Positions 26,973 through 36,038 of a stretch of DNA of 64,000 nucleotides are shown here, one piece after another (the first letter of the stretch is position 1; each line of letters opens with the position of its first letter). The notes beneath the pieces are model-generated. The model searched no databases and was not told the DNA's origin. It was given only the letters and a program-made list of their open reading frames with translations. Made by a program: the position numbers and the translations under genes. Source of the DNA: Lentzea xinjiangensis (GTDB lineage: Bacteria > Actinomycetota > Actinomycetes > Mycobacteriales > Pseudonocardiaceae); NCBI RefSeq assembly GCF_900110955.1, contig NZ_FOFR01000004.1, positions 355,033-419,032 on the forward strand. Direction: 5' to 3'.

Positions 26973-27962
26973 CTAGGAGGCGTAGGCGCGCAGCTTCGCG
27001 GCCCGTTCTCCCTGGCGGAGCTTCGACATGACCTCGCGCTCGATCTGGCGGACCCGCTCGCGGGACAACCCGAACCGCTTGCCGATCTGGTCGAGCGTGC
27101 GGGGCTGGCCGTCCTCGAGCCCGTAGCGCAGGCGGATCACGGCCTGCTCGCGCGGCTCCAGCGTCGCCAGCACGCGGCGCAGGTCATCCTGCAGCAGCCC
27201 GGAGATCACGGCGCTCTCGGCGTCGGTCGCGTCCGAGTCCTCGATGAAGTCGCCGAGGGGAGCGTCCTCCTCCGTGCCGACCGGCATGTCCAGCGATACC
27301 GGGTCACGGGCGTGGTCGAGCAGGTCGGAGACCTTGTCGACGGACAGGCCCGACTCCTTCGCGAGCTCCTCGGTCGTCGCCTCGCGGCCCAGCGTCTGGT
27401 GCAGGTCGCGCTTGATCCGCGCGAGCTTGTTCACCTGCTCGACGAGGTGGACGGGGAGGCGGATGGTGCGGCCCTGGTCAGCCATGCCGCGGGTGATCGC
27501 CTGGCGGATCCACCACGTCGCGTACGTCGAGAACTTGAAGCCCTTGGTGTAGTCGAACTTCTCGACGGCGCGGATCAGGCCCAGGTTGCCTTCCTGGATC
27601 AGGTCCAGCAGCGGCATGCCACGGCCCGTGTACCGCTTGGCGAGCGAGACGACGAGGCGCAGGTTGGCCTTGAGCAGGTGGTCCTTGGCGCGGCGGCCGT
27701 CGCGGACGAGCTCCCCCAGCTCTTCGCGACGGGCGGGGGTGAGGCGCTTGGCCGTCTCCATGACGTGCTGCGCGAACACACCGGCCTCGATGCGCTTGGC
27801 GAGCTCCACCTCCTCCTCGGCGGTGAGCAGCGCGGTCTTGCCGATTCCGTTCAGGTAGACTCGAACCAGGTCGGCTGCTGGACCCTGGGCGTCGAGGTCC
27901 AGGTCGACGGTGGCGGGCGTGTTCTCTCCGACTTCACGGTCGGAGATCCTCGTGACGGTCAT
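26973..27962 (-). CDS. sigB: group 2 sigma factor (SigB/HrdB-like)
   Basis: 329-residue RNA polymerase sigma factor. Region 1.2 begins near [11 protein letters not shown] (about 31), region 2 contains [15 protein letters not shown] (about 142-156), region 3 [12 protein letters not shown] and region 4.2 the helix-turn-helix [20 protein letters not shown] (about 288-307). It lacks the long N-terminal extension of the primary sigma at 44266-45597, as expected for mycobacterial SigB-type general stress/stationary-phase factors. A GGGAAC-N17-CGTT element lies about 150 bases upstream. Confidence 0.9.
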   Translation of the reverse strand: MTVTRISDREVGENTPATVDLDLDAQGPAADLVRVYLNGIGKTALLTAEEEVELAKRIEAGVFAQHVMETAKRLTPARREELGELVRDGRRAKDHLLKANLRLVVSLAKRYTGRGMPLLDLIQEGNLGLIRAVEKFDYTKGFKFSTYATWWIRQAITRGMADQGRTIRLPVHLVEQVNKLARIKRDLHQTLGREATTEELAKESGLSVDKVSDLLDHARDPVSLDMPVGTEEDAPLGDFIEDSDATDAESAVISGLLQDDLRRVLATLEPREQAVIRLRYGLEDGQPRTLDQIGKRFGLSRERVRQIEREVMSKLRQGERAAKLRAYAS

Positions 27963-28107
27963 GGATCTCCCTCCCCCTGCTGCGGGCGACGCTGCTGCCG
28001 GTCAGGACAGTCGCGCGTGGCGGTCAAGGCGGCGCGGCGCTGCGCCCTGGTTGCCGGTTGCGGCGGGCCCGCTCGGGATCCCATCGCTAGCTGGCTGATA
28101 CTGGGGT

Positions 28108-28134
28108 AACGACGACGATTCCGAATTCGTTCCC
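28108..28134 (-). promoter_or_regulatory. ECF-sigma-type promoter upstream of sigB
   Basis: On the minus strand GGGAAC (28134-28129), 17 bases, then CGTT (28111-28108). This equals the GGAAC-N18-GTT type promoter recognised by mycobacterial SigE and by SigH/SigR-class factors, and M. tuberculosis sigB is known to be read from such a promoter. It would give an mRNA leader of about 140 bases. Confidence 0.55.
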
Positions 28135-28157
28135 GACTTCCTGACCTGAAGACGTCA

Positions 28158-28172
28158 CCGCTGTCACAGCGG
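28158..28172 (-). terminator. short palindrome downstream of dtd
   Basis: CCGCTG-TCA-CAGCGG, 6-bp perfect arms, 52 bases after the dtd stop and upstream of the sigB promoter. It could be a weak terminator or a regulator site; the sequence does not decide. Confidence 0.3.
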
Positions 28173-28223
28173 TTGCGCGACTAATCTGAGGATTCGCTGA
28201 GAACCGTTTAGCCGGCGGTTGTG

Positions 28224-28649
28224 TCAGACCTCGACGAGCACGGTGAACGGACCGTCGTTCACGCTGCGCACCTTCATCTCGGCCCTGAATCGTCCCGTTT
28301 CGACACGCGCGCCCTTTTGACGCAGTTCCTGTACGACGGCGTTCACCAATGGTTGCGCGTGCTCGGGCCGGGCGGCCGCCGTCCAGGACGGACGGCGGCC
28401 CTTGCGCGTGTCCCCGTAGAGGGTGAACTGGCTGACGACCAGCAACGGAGCGCCGGTCGACTCGCACGACTGCTCGTCGGCGAGGATGCGCAGCCCGTGC
28501 AGCTTCTGCGCCATTTTGCGGGCGTGCGCGTCGGTGTCGTCGTGGTGGACGCCGAGGAGCACCAGCAATCCGGGCTCATCGATCGCCCCGACGATCTCCT
28601 CGCCGACTTCGACACTCGCCTCTGTGACGCGCGCCACAACTGCTTTCAT
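28224..28649 (-). CDS. dtd: D-aminoacyl-tRNA deacylase
   Basis: 141-residue DTD enzyme that hydrolyses D-amino acids (and glycine from tRNA-Ala) off charged tRNAs. Both family motifs are present: SQFTLYGDTRKGRRPSW (SQ-x-T, about 78-94) and NDGPFT (N-x-G-P-x-T, about 130-135). Length is normal. Its ATG overlaps the stop of the upstream methyltransferase gene (ATGA), so the two are coupled. Confidence 0.93.
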   Translation of the reverse strand: MKAVVARVTEASVEVGEEIVGAIDEPGLLVLLGVHHDDTDAHARKMAQKLHGLRILADEQSCESTGAPLLVVSQFTLYGDTRKGRRPSWTAAARPEHAQPLVNAVVQELRQKGARVETGRFRAEMKVRSVNDGPFTVLVEV

Positions 28650-30145
28650 GCGGGAATGAGCATTCCGTGCCGGATGAGATCACGAACGATCGGCAACGCC
28701 GCTTCTGCATCGATTTCTCCGTACGCGAACTCGAGCAGTGCGAGCAGGTCCTCCAGCGGCAACGCGCCGGTGCACCCCGCGACGAGCTTCGCGGTCGCCT
28801 CGTCGACCTCGTGCTGCCAGCCGGGCCCGTCGGTGCGGTGCAGGCGCGCGACGACCTTGCGCCAGCCCTCCTCGCCCGGCTCGGACACCTCCTCGAGCAG
28901 CACGGTGTCGGCGACCCGGAACCGCTGCCCCAGCAGGTCGGGGTTCGCGCGCAGCCACGCGACGTTGTCGAGCCACCGCGCCGCCTCGGGGCCCAGCGGG
29001 TCGTCGTAGGCGTGGCGCAGGTCTTCGCACACGACCTGCGAGTGCATCTCGTCGGTGCGCCGCAGCGTCACGTACCCGAAGCCGACGCCCTGGACCTCGT
29101 TCTCCTCGAACCAGTCCAGCCACGCCGCCGCCTTCGCCCGCCCCTCGGGGCTGCGCGGGTCGACGCCCGCGTCCTTGAGCCACGTGCCGACGTACAGGGC
29201 GGGTTCGGCGATGTCGCGCTGGACGAACCAAGCGTCGATGCCGCCGCGGGGCAGCCAGCCGGAGACGCGCTCCTCCCAGTCCTCACCCTTGCGGTGCACC
29301 CACGACGCGAGCAGCTGGCCGACACCGCCCTCGTTGAGGAACGCGGGCAGCTGGCGGATGACCAGAGCCGACGCGTCGTCGCCGCCGAGACCGGAGTCGC
29401 GGTAGACGTAGTCGACGCGCGGCGGGCCGACGACGAACGGCGGGTTGCACACGACCTGGTCGAAGCGCCGGTTGCGGACCGGGCCGAACCACTCGCCCTG
29501 CAACGTCTCCACGTCGAGCCCGTTCATGCGGAACGTGCCCTGTGCGAGCCGCAGCGCGCGCTCGGACAGGTCGGTCGCCGTGATGCGTTCGGCGTGCGTG
29601 CTGGCGTGCAGGGCCTGCACACCGCAGCCGGTGCCGAGGTCGAGCAACGTGCCGACGGGTGTGCGCTTGGTGGCGCGGGCGAGGCTGATGGACGCGTGGC
29701 CGACGCCCAGCACGTGGTCCTCGGGGACCGCTCCGCCGCGCAGGTCGGAGTCGAGGTCGGCGATGACCCACCAGTTGTCCTCGTAGGGCCGGACGTCGAG
29801 ACCGGCCCGCAGCACCCCCGCGCTCCTGCCGGAGGCCAGGACCTCGTTGCGGACCGCGTCGTCGATGTCGACCCCGCCGAGGGCCTTGCGGACGTCCCGC
29901 TCCGGCTCCTGGTCGCCGAGCAGGAACAGGCGGATCAACGTGCCGAGCGCCCCGGCGTCCCCGCTCGCGCGGCGGGCGGGTTCCGGCTCGCCGCGGCCGA
30001 GGGCGGCGTGGGCCTGCGGACCGAGGGCGTCGACGACGCCGTCCGCGGTGTAGCCGACGTTCAGGAAGGCCTCGCGCAGGCGGGCGCAGAGATCACCGGA
30101 GAGATCGGGCAGCAGATCAGGATGCACGGGTCGACATGCTGTCAC
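28646..30145 (-). CDS. class I methyltransferase with NPPF motif
   Basis: 499 residues. An N-terminal ~140-residue accessory domain precedes a Rossmann methyltransferase with SAM-binding LLDLGTGCGVQALHAS (about 167-182) and catalytic-type VVCNPPFVV (about 231-239), seen in enzymes that methylate amide or exocyclic amino nitrogens (RsmC/HemK-like). The C-terminal ~150 residues are a further domain of unknown role. Target, RNA or protein, is not evident; coupling to dtd suggests a translation-related role, as inference. Confidence 0.78.
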   Translation of the reverse strand: MTACRPVHPDLLPDLSGDLCARLREAFLNVGYTADGVVDALGPQAHAALGRGEPEPARRASGDAGALGTLIRLFLLGDQEPERDVRKALGGVDIDDAVRNEVLASGRSAGVLRAGLDVRPYEDNWWVIADLDSDLRGGAVPEDHVLGVGHASISLARATKRTPVGTLLDLGTGCGVQALHASTHAERITATDLSERALRLAQGTFRMNGLDVETLQGEWFGPVRNRRFDQVVCNPPFVVGPPRVDYVYRDSGLGGDDASALVIRQLPAFLNEGGVGQLLASWVHRKGEDWEERVSGWLPRGGIDAWFVQRDIAEPALYVGTWLKDAGVDPRSPEGRAKAAAWLDWFEENEVQGVGFGYVTLRRTDEMHSQVVCEDLRHAYDDPLGPEAARWLDNVAWLRANPDLLGQRFRVADTVLLEEVSEPGEEGWRKVVARLHRTDGPGWQHEVDEATAKLVAGCTGALPLEDLLALLEFAYGEIDAEAALPIVRDLIRHGMLIPA

Positions 30146-30155
30146 GCCGTCCTGC

Positions 30156-31652
30156 TCACCGCGTGGTGTGGAGGGCGATCTGGAGGGCGATGGCCATCGC
30201 GAGCCGCTGACCGGGATCGTCGAGGGGCAGCGGCGTCACCTCGGACATCTTCTGCATCCGGTACCGCAACGTGTTCGGGTGCACCGTGAGCTCCCGCGCC
30301 GCCGCCCGCACGTCGCCCTGCGCCGCGAGCCACGCCCGCAACGTCGCCGCGTACTGCGTGCCGCACTCGGCGTCGTAGCGCAGCAGGTCGGACACCGGCC
30401 CGCGCGTGGGAAGCCGGCCCGCCTCGGCGACGGCGGCGAGCCGGTGCAGCAACACCTGAGCCCACGCCTCGTCGTACACGACGGGTGCACCGGTCGAGAG
30501 CGCGAGGCACTCGTCGGCCTCCTGCCGCGACGTGGGCAGCTGCGCCGCCTCGGCCGGGCCGCCGATGCCGGCCAGCACCGTGGCCTCCGGCGGCAGTTCC
30601 CGCTGCAGCGAACGCACCCATTCGACGGCGTCGTCGGCGGCGGGGATGACGGTGTAGAGGACGTTGCCGAACAACGCGCTGCGCCCAGGCCGTGACCAGC
30701 CGAAACCCGCGGTGGCGCGCTGGAACGCCAGCACCGCCGCGCCGTGCTCGCCTTCACCCGCGTGCGCCTGCACCGCGATCACGCGCAGGTCCGCCGACGG
30801 CAACCCGAGGCGGGCGACGTCCGCGGCCTCCGGGTGTTCGAGCAGCCTGATGACCAGGTCCGCCTCGGCCTGGCGTTCGAGGTCCGTCGACGCACGCGAC
30901 CGCAACAAGTGCAACGCCGCCGTGCGCGCGCCGTCCACCAACGCGGCCGAACGCGCGGCGTCCACCGGCCCCGTCACCTCGACCCAGACCGACCCGAGCA
31001 GCTCACGGCCCGCGCGCACGGCGGCGACGAGCCGGTTGCCGAGCTGCGGCGTCAGCTTCGGGACGAAGATCGGCTCGTCGGACGACGCGAGGTGGGTGAA
31101 CACCCCGAACTCGTCGAGCGCCCGCCGGGCCTCCTCCGGCACGCGGCGGCCGAGGATGGTCTGCACCCGCACCGGGTCGACGTCTTCCTGGCGGTAGGAG
31201 TACGCGAGCACCCGCGACTGCTGGTCCTCGATCGTCACCGGGCCACCCACCACGCCCGCGATCACGTCCGCCAGCCCGAACAGGTCGCCGGTGCGCGTGC
31301 CACCGTTGACCAACGTCTGCGTCACGTTCGCGAGCTGGCTCCACGGCACGGACGGGTCCACGAGCAGCACCGCCGCCCCGGACTTGCGCGCGGCGGCGAC
31401 CACCCGTTCGTCCAGCGGCGGCTTCCCGTGCAGGACGACGGCGGACGCCACGGTCGACGACACGAGACGCACGGCGGCGGCGACCGACGGCGTGCCCAGC
31501 CCGAGCAGGACGTCGCCCGCTACCGCCGGGGTGTTCTCCGCCGGGTCGTGCAGGGCGACCCCGCGCAGCTCGGCGTCCCGGCCCCTCGGCGCGCACGCCA
31601 GATGCGTGCCCAGACTGCCGAGCACGTCCACGAGGCGATCAAGGGCGACCAC
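30156..31652 (-). CDS. PucR/CdaR-family transcriptional regulator
   Basis: 498 residues: an N-terminal PucR-type sensory domain, a central GGDEF-like degenerate domain, and the C-terminal PucR helix-turn-helix (about 455-480; DVRAAARELTVHPNTLRYRMQKM). Family members activate purine, amino-acid or sugar-acid catabolism genes. It stands alone and is divergent from the DUF3099 gene, so its target is not evident. GTG start at 31652. Confidence 0.85.
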   Translation of the reverse strand: MVALDRLVDVLGSLGTHLACAPRGRDAELRGVALHDPAENTPAVAGDVLLGLGTPSVAAAVRLVSSTVASAVVLHGKPPLDERVVAAARKSGAAVLLVDPSVPWSQLANVTQTLVNGGTRTGDLFGLADVIAGVVGGPVTIEDQQSRVLAYSYRQEDVDPVRVQTILGRRVPEEARRALDEFGVFTHLASSDEPIFVPKLTPQLGNRLVAAVRAGRELLGSVWVEVTGPVDAARSAALVDGARTAALHLLRSRASTDLERQAEADLVIRLLEHPEAADVARLGLPSADLRVIAVQAHAGEGEHGAAVLAFQRATAGFGWSRPGRSALFGNVLYTVIPAADDAVEWVRSLQRELPPEATVLAGIGGPAEAAQLPTSRQEADECLALSTGAPVVYDEAWAQVLLHRLAAVAEAGRLPTRGPVSDLLRYDAECGTQYAATLRAWLAAQGDVRAAARELTVHPNTLRYRMQKMSEVTPLPLDDPGQRLAMAIALQIALHTTR

Positions 31653-31727
31653 CCGCGGATGTTAACCGCCGACCGGATGTCCCAGTCGTCACTCGGACGT
31701 GGGACCATAGGACCCGGAGGTGGTGTC

Positions 31728-32042
31728 GTGAGCAGTCCCGACCGGAACGACACCCCGGTGTTGATCACCGAGGCGGCCCCGTCCTACGAAGAGCAGCACG
31801 CCGCCCGGCGCAAAAAGTACGCGATCATGATGAGCCTGCGCTTCCCGTGCCTCATCCTCGCGGCCCTGTTCGCGCACACCTGGTGGCTCGCGCTGTTCTT
31901 CATCGTGCTGTCGGTGCCGCTGCCCTGGATGGCCGTGCTGATCGCCAACGACAGGCCGCCGCGCAAGACCGAGAAGGCCAACCGGTACCAGGTCGAGCGC
32001 CGCGCCATCGAGCGCAAGAGCACCACCGTCATCGACGGCTAG
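31728..32042 (+). CDS. DUF3099 membrane protein
   Basis: 104 residues from a GTG at 31728 with GGAGG 7 bases upstream. Two transmembrane helices (about 36-52 and 53-72) are followed by a basic C-terminal tail (RRAIERKSTTVIDG). Fits the actinobacterial DUF3099 family, whose function is unknown. A conserved single-gene unit, divergent from the PucR-type gene. Confidence 0.8.
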   Translation: MSSPDRNDTPVLITEAAPSYEEQHAARRKKYAIMMSLRFPCLILAALFAHTWWLALFFIVLSVPLPWMAVLIANDRPPRKTEKANRYQVERRAIERKSTTVIDG

Positions 32043-32087
32043 CTCGTCCCCGAGACCGGCCCTTTCCTCGTCGAACGCCGCCCCGGG

Positions 32088-32137
32088 TCTTTGCAACGAG
32101 GTGCTTGCGGACGAAGTCCAAAGAGTCGTTGCAAAGG
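32088..32137. repeat. 50-nt palindromic intergenic repeat, copy C
   Basis: Perfect 11-bp arms CTTTGCAACGA / TCGTTGCAAAG (32089-32099 and 32126-32136). The interior contains GCGGACGAAGTCCAAAGAG, identical to copy B on its minus strand. The inner half-stem of this copy is degenerate. It lies 46 bases after the DUF3099 stop. Confidence 0.8.
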
Positions 32138-32583
32138 CTCGTATCGGCTCAAGACGTGGCGTCGCTCGAACCGGGGTACCTGAAAACCGGCCTGGCCGTT
32201 AGTTCACGGGCCGAGACGACGAAGTCCGGACGCGCAGCCATAGCGGTGCAGCGACTCATCGACCGTTGCGGCGCGCCGTCGCCGCCGTCACCACGGTGTC
32301 CCACCGATGCTCGCTGGTCCGCTGTCGACAACGATCAGTTTGTCATCGGGAAGTCATCCACGTCGGGCCTCAGCCGCGACTCACCCGCCGAGCAGGATGG
32401 AACCTGAATGTGCCGTTTGTGCCGTTCGCTTCCACGATGCACGGGACCTCGACATTTCAGGCAGCGCACGGACGTCGCACGACGTCCAAGGCGAAGCCCC
32501 ACCCGTACGGCAGCACCACTACCTGGTGCGCCTCGCTGGTCACAGGTCAGCGGCCGACGATTGCCGGACAACCGCAGCACCCG

Positions 32584-32633
32584 CCTTTGCAATGACTCAT
32601 TTGTCGTCGTCCGCAAACGTATTTTGCATGCGG
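32584..32633. repeat. 50-nt palindromic intergenic repeat, copy D
   Basis: Read on the minus strand it carries TTTGCGGACGA and GAGTCATTGCAAAGG, matching copies B and C with about five changes between; its other arm (ATGCAAAATACG) is degenerate, so pairing is weaker. It ends 44 bases from the stop of the PfkB kinase gene, again next to a gene 3' end. Confidence 0.7.
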
Positions 32634-32677
32634 AGGGGTGCGGGACGAGGCGACGGCTGATGTTCCGGAGGCGGTGG

Positions 32678-33556
32678 TCAGCGCGGCGGCTGGGCGCCGA
32701 CGACGCTGACGGCGCGGGAGCCCGCGCGCACGCCGCCGAGCAGGGCGTCGCGCTTGGAGGCGCCGGACAGCCAGGCCGCGAGGAAACCGGCGTCGAAGGC
32801 GTCGCCCGCGCCGGTCGAGTCGACGCACTCGGTGACTTCAGCCGGGACTGAGATCAGCTCGTCGTTGTCGACCCAGGTCGCGCCGTCCGGGCCCGAGGTC
32901 ACGACGACCGCTCCGACGTGACCGAGGAGCGACTTCGCGGCCTCCGGTTCGGAGGAGCCGGTGAGGGCCACGAGTTCGTCGGCGTTCGGGAGGAGGAAGT
33001 CGACGCCGTGCACGTCGTCCAGGAACGCCGCGGCGGAGTGGATGAGCACGGCCGCCTGCGGGTCCACCGAGGTCGTCCAGCCCGCGGCGCGTGCCGCGGA
33101 CAGCACGGCGAGGCCCGCGGGGCGGGAGGTGGCGTCGAGCAGCACGTAGCCGGACAGGTGCAGGTGGCCGTCGGTGCCCGCGAGCAGGCCGGGGTCGAGG
33201 TCGGCGGGGGAGAAGCGGGCGTTCGCGCCGCGGTCGGGCAGCATCGAGCGCTGGCCGTTCTCGTCGACGAGCACGACGACGCAGCAGGTCGCGAGGTCGG
33301 GGTCGACCGCGAAGGCGCACCGGACGCCCGCGGAGGTCAGTTCGGCGTGGACCTGGCGGCCCGCCGAGTCGGCGCCGACTCGGGCCACCAGGACGGGGGA
33401 CGCACCGCACGCGGCGAGCCATACGGCTGTGTTCGCGCCGGCGCCGCCTGGCTCGATGGTGACTTTCGCCCGCACGTCGCCGCCGTGGGCGATGGGGCCG
33501 GCGTGGCGGGCCACCACGTCCAGGCCCGCGTCGCCGACGACGACCACCGGCCTCAT
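32678..33556 (-). CDS. PfkB-family kinase, probable pseudouridine kinase
   Basis: 292-residue ribokinase-fold kinase. N-terminal GGAGANTAVWLA (about 37-48) and the C-terminal PfkB signature DSTGAGDAFDAGFLAAW (about 244-260) with catalytic Asp 250. Its ATG overlaps the stop of the pseudouridine-phosphate glycosidase gene, so the natural role is phosphorylating pseudouridine to supply that enzyme. PfkB substrates are hard to tell by sequence; the neighbour decides the call. Confidence 0.85.
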   Translation of the reverse strand: MRPVVVVGDAGLDVVARHAGPIAHGGDVRAKVTIEPGGAGANTAVWLAACGASPVLVARVGADSAGRQVHAELTSAGVRCAFAVDPDLATCCVVVLVDENGQRSMLPDRGANARFSPADLDPGLLAGTDGHLHLSGYVLLDATSRPAGLAVLSAARAAGWTTSVDPQAAVLIHSAAAFLDDVHGVDFLLPNADELVALTGSSEPEAAKSLLGHVGAVVVTSGPDGATWVDNDELISVPAEVTECVDSTGAGDAFDAGFLAAWLSGASKRDALLGGVRAGSRAVSVVGAQPPR

Positions 33557-34455
33557 CGGTACTGCTCCGCGGAGAGCTCGACGGCGACGTCCGCGGCGAG
33601 CGTGGCGTTGCTGACGACCAGTTCCTCGTTGGCGTCGAGGCTCACGCCCTCGCTCGCGGTGTGGAAGTGCTCCAGCAGCACCGGGGTGACGTCCTTGCCG
33701 CGCACGTCCTGGTCGACGAGCTTCCGCAGGCCTTCCACGAGGAGCCGGTCGTGCAGGGCGGAGTCCATCTCGAAGGCGGCGGGGATGGGGTTCGCGAGGA
33801 GCATGCCGCGACCGCCGGCGGCGAACACGGCGGCGGCCTGGGCGGCGTCCTCGACGCGCCACGGCACCTCGAACTCCGACTCGCGGCGGTAGAACGCCGG
33901 GAAGCGGGAGGTGCGGTAGCCGACGACCGGCACCGAGCGGGTTTCGAGGACCTCCAGGGTGGCGCCCATGTCCAGGATCGACTTCACGCCCGAGCAGACG
34001 ACCAGGACCGGCGTCGTCGCCACCACGTCGAGGTCGGCGGAGACGTCCCACGTCTCGCGTGCGCCCCGGTGCACGCCGCCGAGGCCGCCGGTCGCGAAGA
34101 CGCGGATGCCGGCGGCGTGGGCCAGGGCGGTGGTGGAGGCGACGGTGGTCGCGCCGGACCTGCCCAGCGCGCAGGCGGGGCCGAGGTCGCGCAACGAGAG
34201 CTTGACCAGGTCGCCCGCGTTGCACACGCGGTCGAGCTCGGAGGAGGACAGGCCGATGTGCGGGACGCCGTCGAGCACGGCGATCGTCGCGGGGACGGCG
34301 CCGGCCTTCCGCACGACCTCCTCGAGGCGCGCGGCGACGGCGAGGTTGCGCGGCGCGGGCAGCCCGTGGGAGAGGATCGTGCTCTCGAGAGCGACGACGG
34401 GGCGGTTCGCGGCCAGTGCGGCGGCAACTTCATCGGCGATGTGCAGCGGGGTCAC
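33553..34455 (-). CDS. psuG: pseudouridine-5'-phosphate glycosidase
   Basis: 300-residue PsuG enzyme that splits pseudouridine 5'-phosphate into uracil and ribose 5-phosphate. The start VVALESTILSHGLPAPRN (about 20-37), the TVASTTALAHAAGI region and GGLGGVHRGA (about 112-121) are typical; the SGVKSILDMGATLE segment carries the conserved Lys region. Full length. Together with the coupled kinase it forms a two-gene pseudouridine salvage unit. Confidence 0.93.
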   Translation of the reverse strand: MTPLHIADEVAAALAANRPVVALESTILSHGLPAPRNLAVAARLEEVVRKAGAVPATIAVLDGVPHIGLSSSELDRVCNAGDLVKLSLRDLGPACALGRSGATTVASTTALAHAAGIRVFATGGLGGVHRGARETWDVSADLDVVATTPVLVVCSGVKSILDMGATLEVLETRSVPVVGYRTSRFPAFYRRESEFEVPWRVEDAAQAAAVFAAGGRGMLLANPIPAAFEMDSALHDRLLVEGLRKLVDQDVRGKDVTPVLLEHFHTASEGVSLDANEELVVSNATLAADVAVELSAEQYR

Positions 34456-34486
34456 GAGGGGACATCATCCCAGGTACCCTGGGCGC

Positions 34487-34738
34487 GTGAGCACCCAGAC
34501 TCTCCCCGAGGTCGACGTACGGCCGGAAGGCACCGACCACACCGGGGACGACACCCCGAAGATGTTCCACTACGTGCGCAAGGCGAAGATCGCCGAAAGC
34601 GCCGTGATGGGCACGCACGTGGTCGCGCTGTGCGGCGAGGTCTTCCCGGTCACGCGGTCGCCGAAGCCCGGTTCTCCGGTGTGCCCGGACTGCAAGAAGA
34701 TCTACGAGAACCTGCCGTCCGGCGGCGACGGCGAGTAG
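34487..34738 (+). CDS. DUF3039 zinc-binding-type protein
   Basis: 83 residues from a GTG at 34487. The conserved core runs MFHYVRKAKIAESAVMG (about 26-42), then ALCGEVFPVTRSPKPGSPVCPDCKKIYE with three Cys (C-x18-C-x2-C), suggesting a small metal-binding site. DUF3039 is widespread in actinobacteria and often lies near the helicase also found here (36039-37742). Function unknown. Confidence 0.8.
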   Translation: MSTQTLPEVDVRPEGTDHTGDDTPKMFHYVRKAKIAESAVMGTHVVALCGEVFPVTRSPKPGSPVCPDCKKIYENLPSGGDGE

Positions 34739-34759
34739 GCCGCCCCGCAGCACTCCGCG

Positions 34760-34806
34760 CAGCCGCATTCCCGTGCCCCGCGACCAGGGGGCACCGGGCG
34801 CGGCTG
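34760..34806. terminator. bidirectional hairpin between DUF3039 and YihY genes
   Basis: Inner stem GTGCCCC / GGGGCAC (34773-34794) and outer stem CAGCCGC / GCGGCTG (34760-34806) nest between convergent gene ends at 34738 and 34811. No T-run. Confidence 0.55.
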
Positions 34807-34810
34807 TCGT

Positions 34811-35899
34811 TCATCCGCGCTGCCTCTCCTCTTCGGAGTACGACCGCTGCTCCCGGATCTCGAGTGGCGTCGTCCGCTGCGTGTCGGCGGGGGACGGGGC
34901 CGAGTAACCGCTGTCGTCGTCCTGCTGCCGGGGCCGTGCGCTCTCCTCGCGCAGGCGCGTCGCGGCGCGTTCCAGCTCCAGGCGGCGCCAGCGGCGGCGC
35001 TGGCGGCGGGTCATGCGCGCGGGCCACATCTCCTGGATGGCGCTGTTGAAGTACGCGCCGAGCGTGATCGCCAGGCCGATGAAGAACACGAACAGCAGGA
35101 ACGCGATCGGTGTCGCCAGCGCGCCGTAGGTGTAGCCGGTGGTGGTGACCCACTGGATGTACAGGCGCAGGCCGATGGACGTCAGGATGAACACGGCCAT
35201 CGCGAGGATCGCGCCGGGCAGCACGCGGTGGTACGGCAGCCTGCGCGGCAGCGCGACCTTGTAGAGCAGCGACAGCGACAGCACGAGCAGCAGGCCGACG
35301 CCGGGGTAGTAGAAGCGGCCGACCCACGTCGTGATGTAGGGCTGCCAGCTCTCCGGGAAGAACTGCGGCAGGACGTCGGGGCCCAGCGCCAGCACCGGCA
35401 GGCCGATCACCAGCGCGACCAGGGACACCATGTACAGCAGCAACGCGAAGATGCGCTGCCACAGCTCGTTGCGCACGCCGTACTGGCCGTGTGCGACCGT
35501 GATCGCGTCGACGAACGACGACATGGCCGACGAACCGGCCCACAGCGAGATCAGGAAGCCGATGGAGACGATCTCGCCCTTGCCGGTGGTGAGGATCTGG
35601 GCGACCGTCGGTTCGATCACCCCCTTGACCACGTCCTGGCTGAAGATCGTGCGGCTGAACCCGAGGATCCGCTCCTGGACGGCCTCGACCACCTCGTCGC
35701 CGAACCAGTCGCCGAACCAGCCCATCGCGCCCAGCACGCCGAGCAGCAGTGGCGGGAACGACAACGTCTGCCAGAACGCGGCCTCGGCGGCCTCTGAGAA
35801 GATGTTGCCTTCCCACGCCTTCGACAGCGTGCGCGCGAGTAGACGCAGCGGCCCCTTGTGGCCGGACCTGCGTGCGTCGTTGTCGGTAGGCGAACCCAT
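34811..35899 (-). CDS. YihY/BrkB-family membrane protein
   Basis: 362 residues. Six transmembrane segments between about 40 and 275, with a short amphipathic start (SKAWEGNIFSEAAEAAFWQTLSFPP) typical of the YihY/virulence factor BrkB family, and a ~75-residue charged cytoplasmic tail rich in Arg/Gln/Ser. The biochemical role of the family is unsettled (once thought to be RNase BN). ATG at 35899 is taken; an ATG five codons upstream is the alternative. Divergent from the helicase gene. Confidence 0.82.
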   Translation of the reverse strand: MGSPTDNDARRSGHKGPLRLLARTLSKAWEGNIFSEAAEAAFWQTLSFPPLLLGVLGAMGWFGDWFGDEVVEAVQERILGFSRTIFSQDVVKGVIEPTVAQILTTGKGEIVSIGFLISLWAGSSAMSSFVDAITVAHGQYGVRNELWQRIFALLLYMVSLVALVIGLPVLALGPDVLPQFFPESWQPYITTWVGRFYYPGVGLLLVLSLSLLYKVALPRRLPYHRVLPGAILAMAVFILTSIGLRLYIQWVTTTGYTYGALATPIAFLLFVFFIGLAITLGAYFNSAIQEMWPARMTRRQRRRWRRLELERAATRLREESARPRQQDDDSGYSAPSPADTQRTTPLEIREQRSYSEEERQRG

Positions 35900-36038
35900 C
35901 GCAAGGACAAGCATGGTGCATGCCGCCACGTTTCGCGGCATAGACGTCCGGAGCAGGTAGGCTCTCGTTGCCCTCGGCGACGGTCTGCCTGAGGGCACTG
36001 CCATGTCTGACCTGCACAAATGAGGAGAAACACGTCTC

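Larger units (their letters stand above)
32043..32677. other. 635-base non-coding region with two palindromic repeats
   Basis: Between convergent genes. Apart from repeat copies C and D I see nothing convincing: short open frames lack SD sequences and the codon bias of neighbouring genes. The stretch 32140-32580 has a lower GC content than flanking genes and no recognisable element. Confidence 0.5.

Noticed and set aside
32140..32580. Short open frames of 60-120 codons in the gap between repeats C and D
   Set aside because: No SD sequences, no codon bias and products of random composition; some read through the palindromic repeats.
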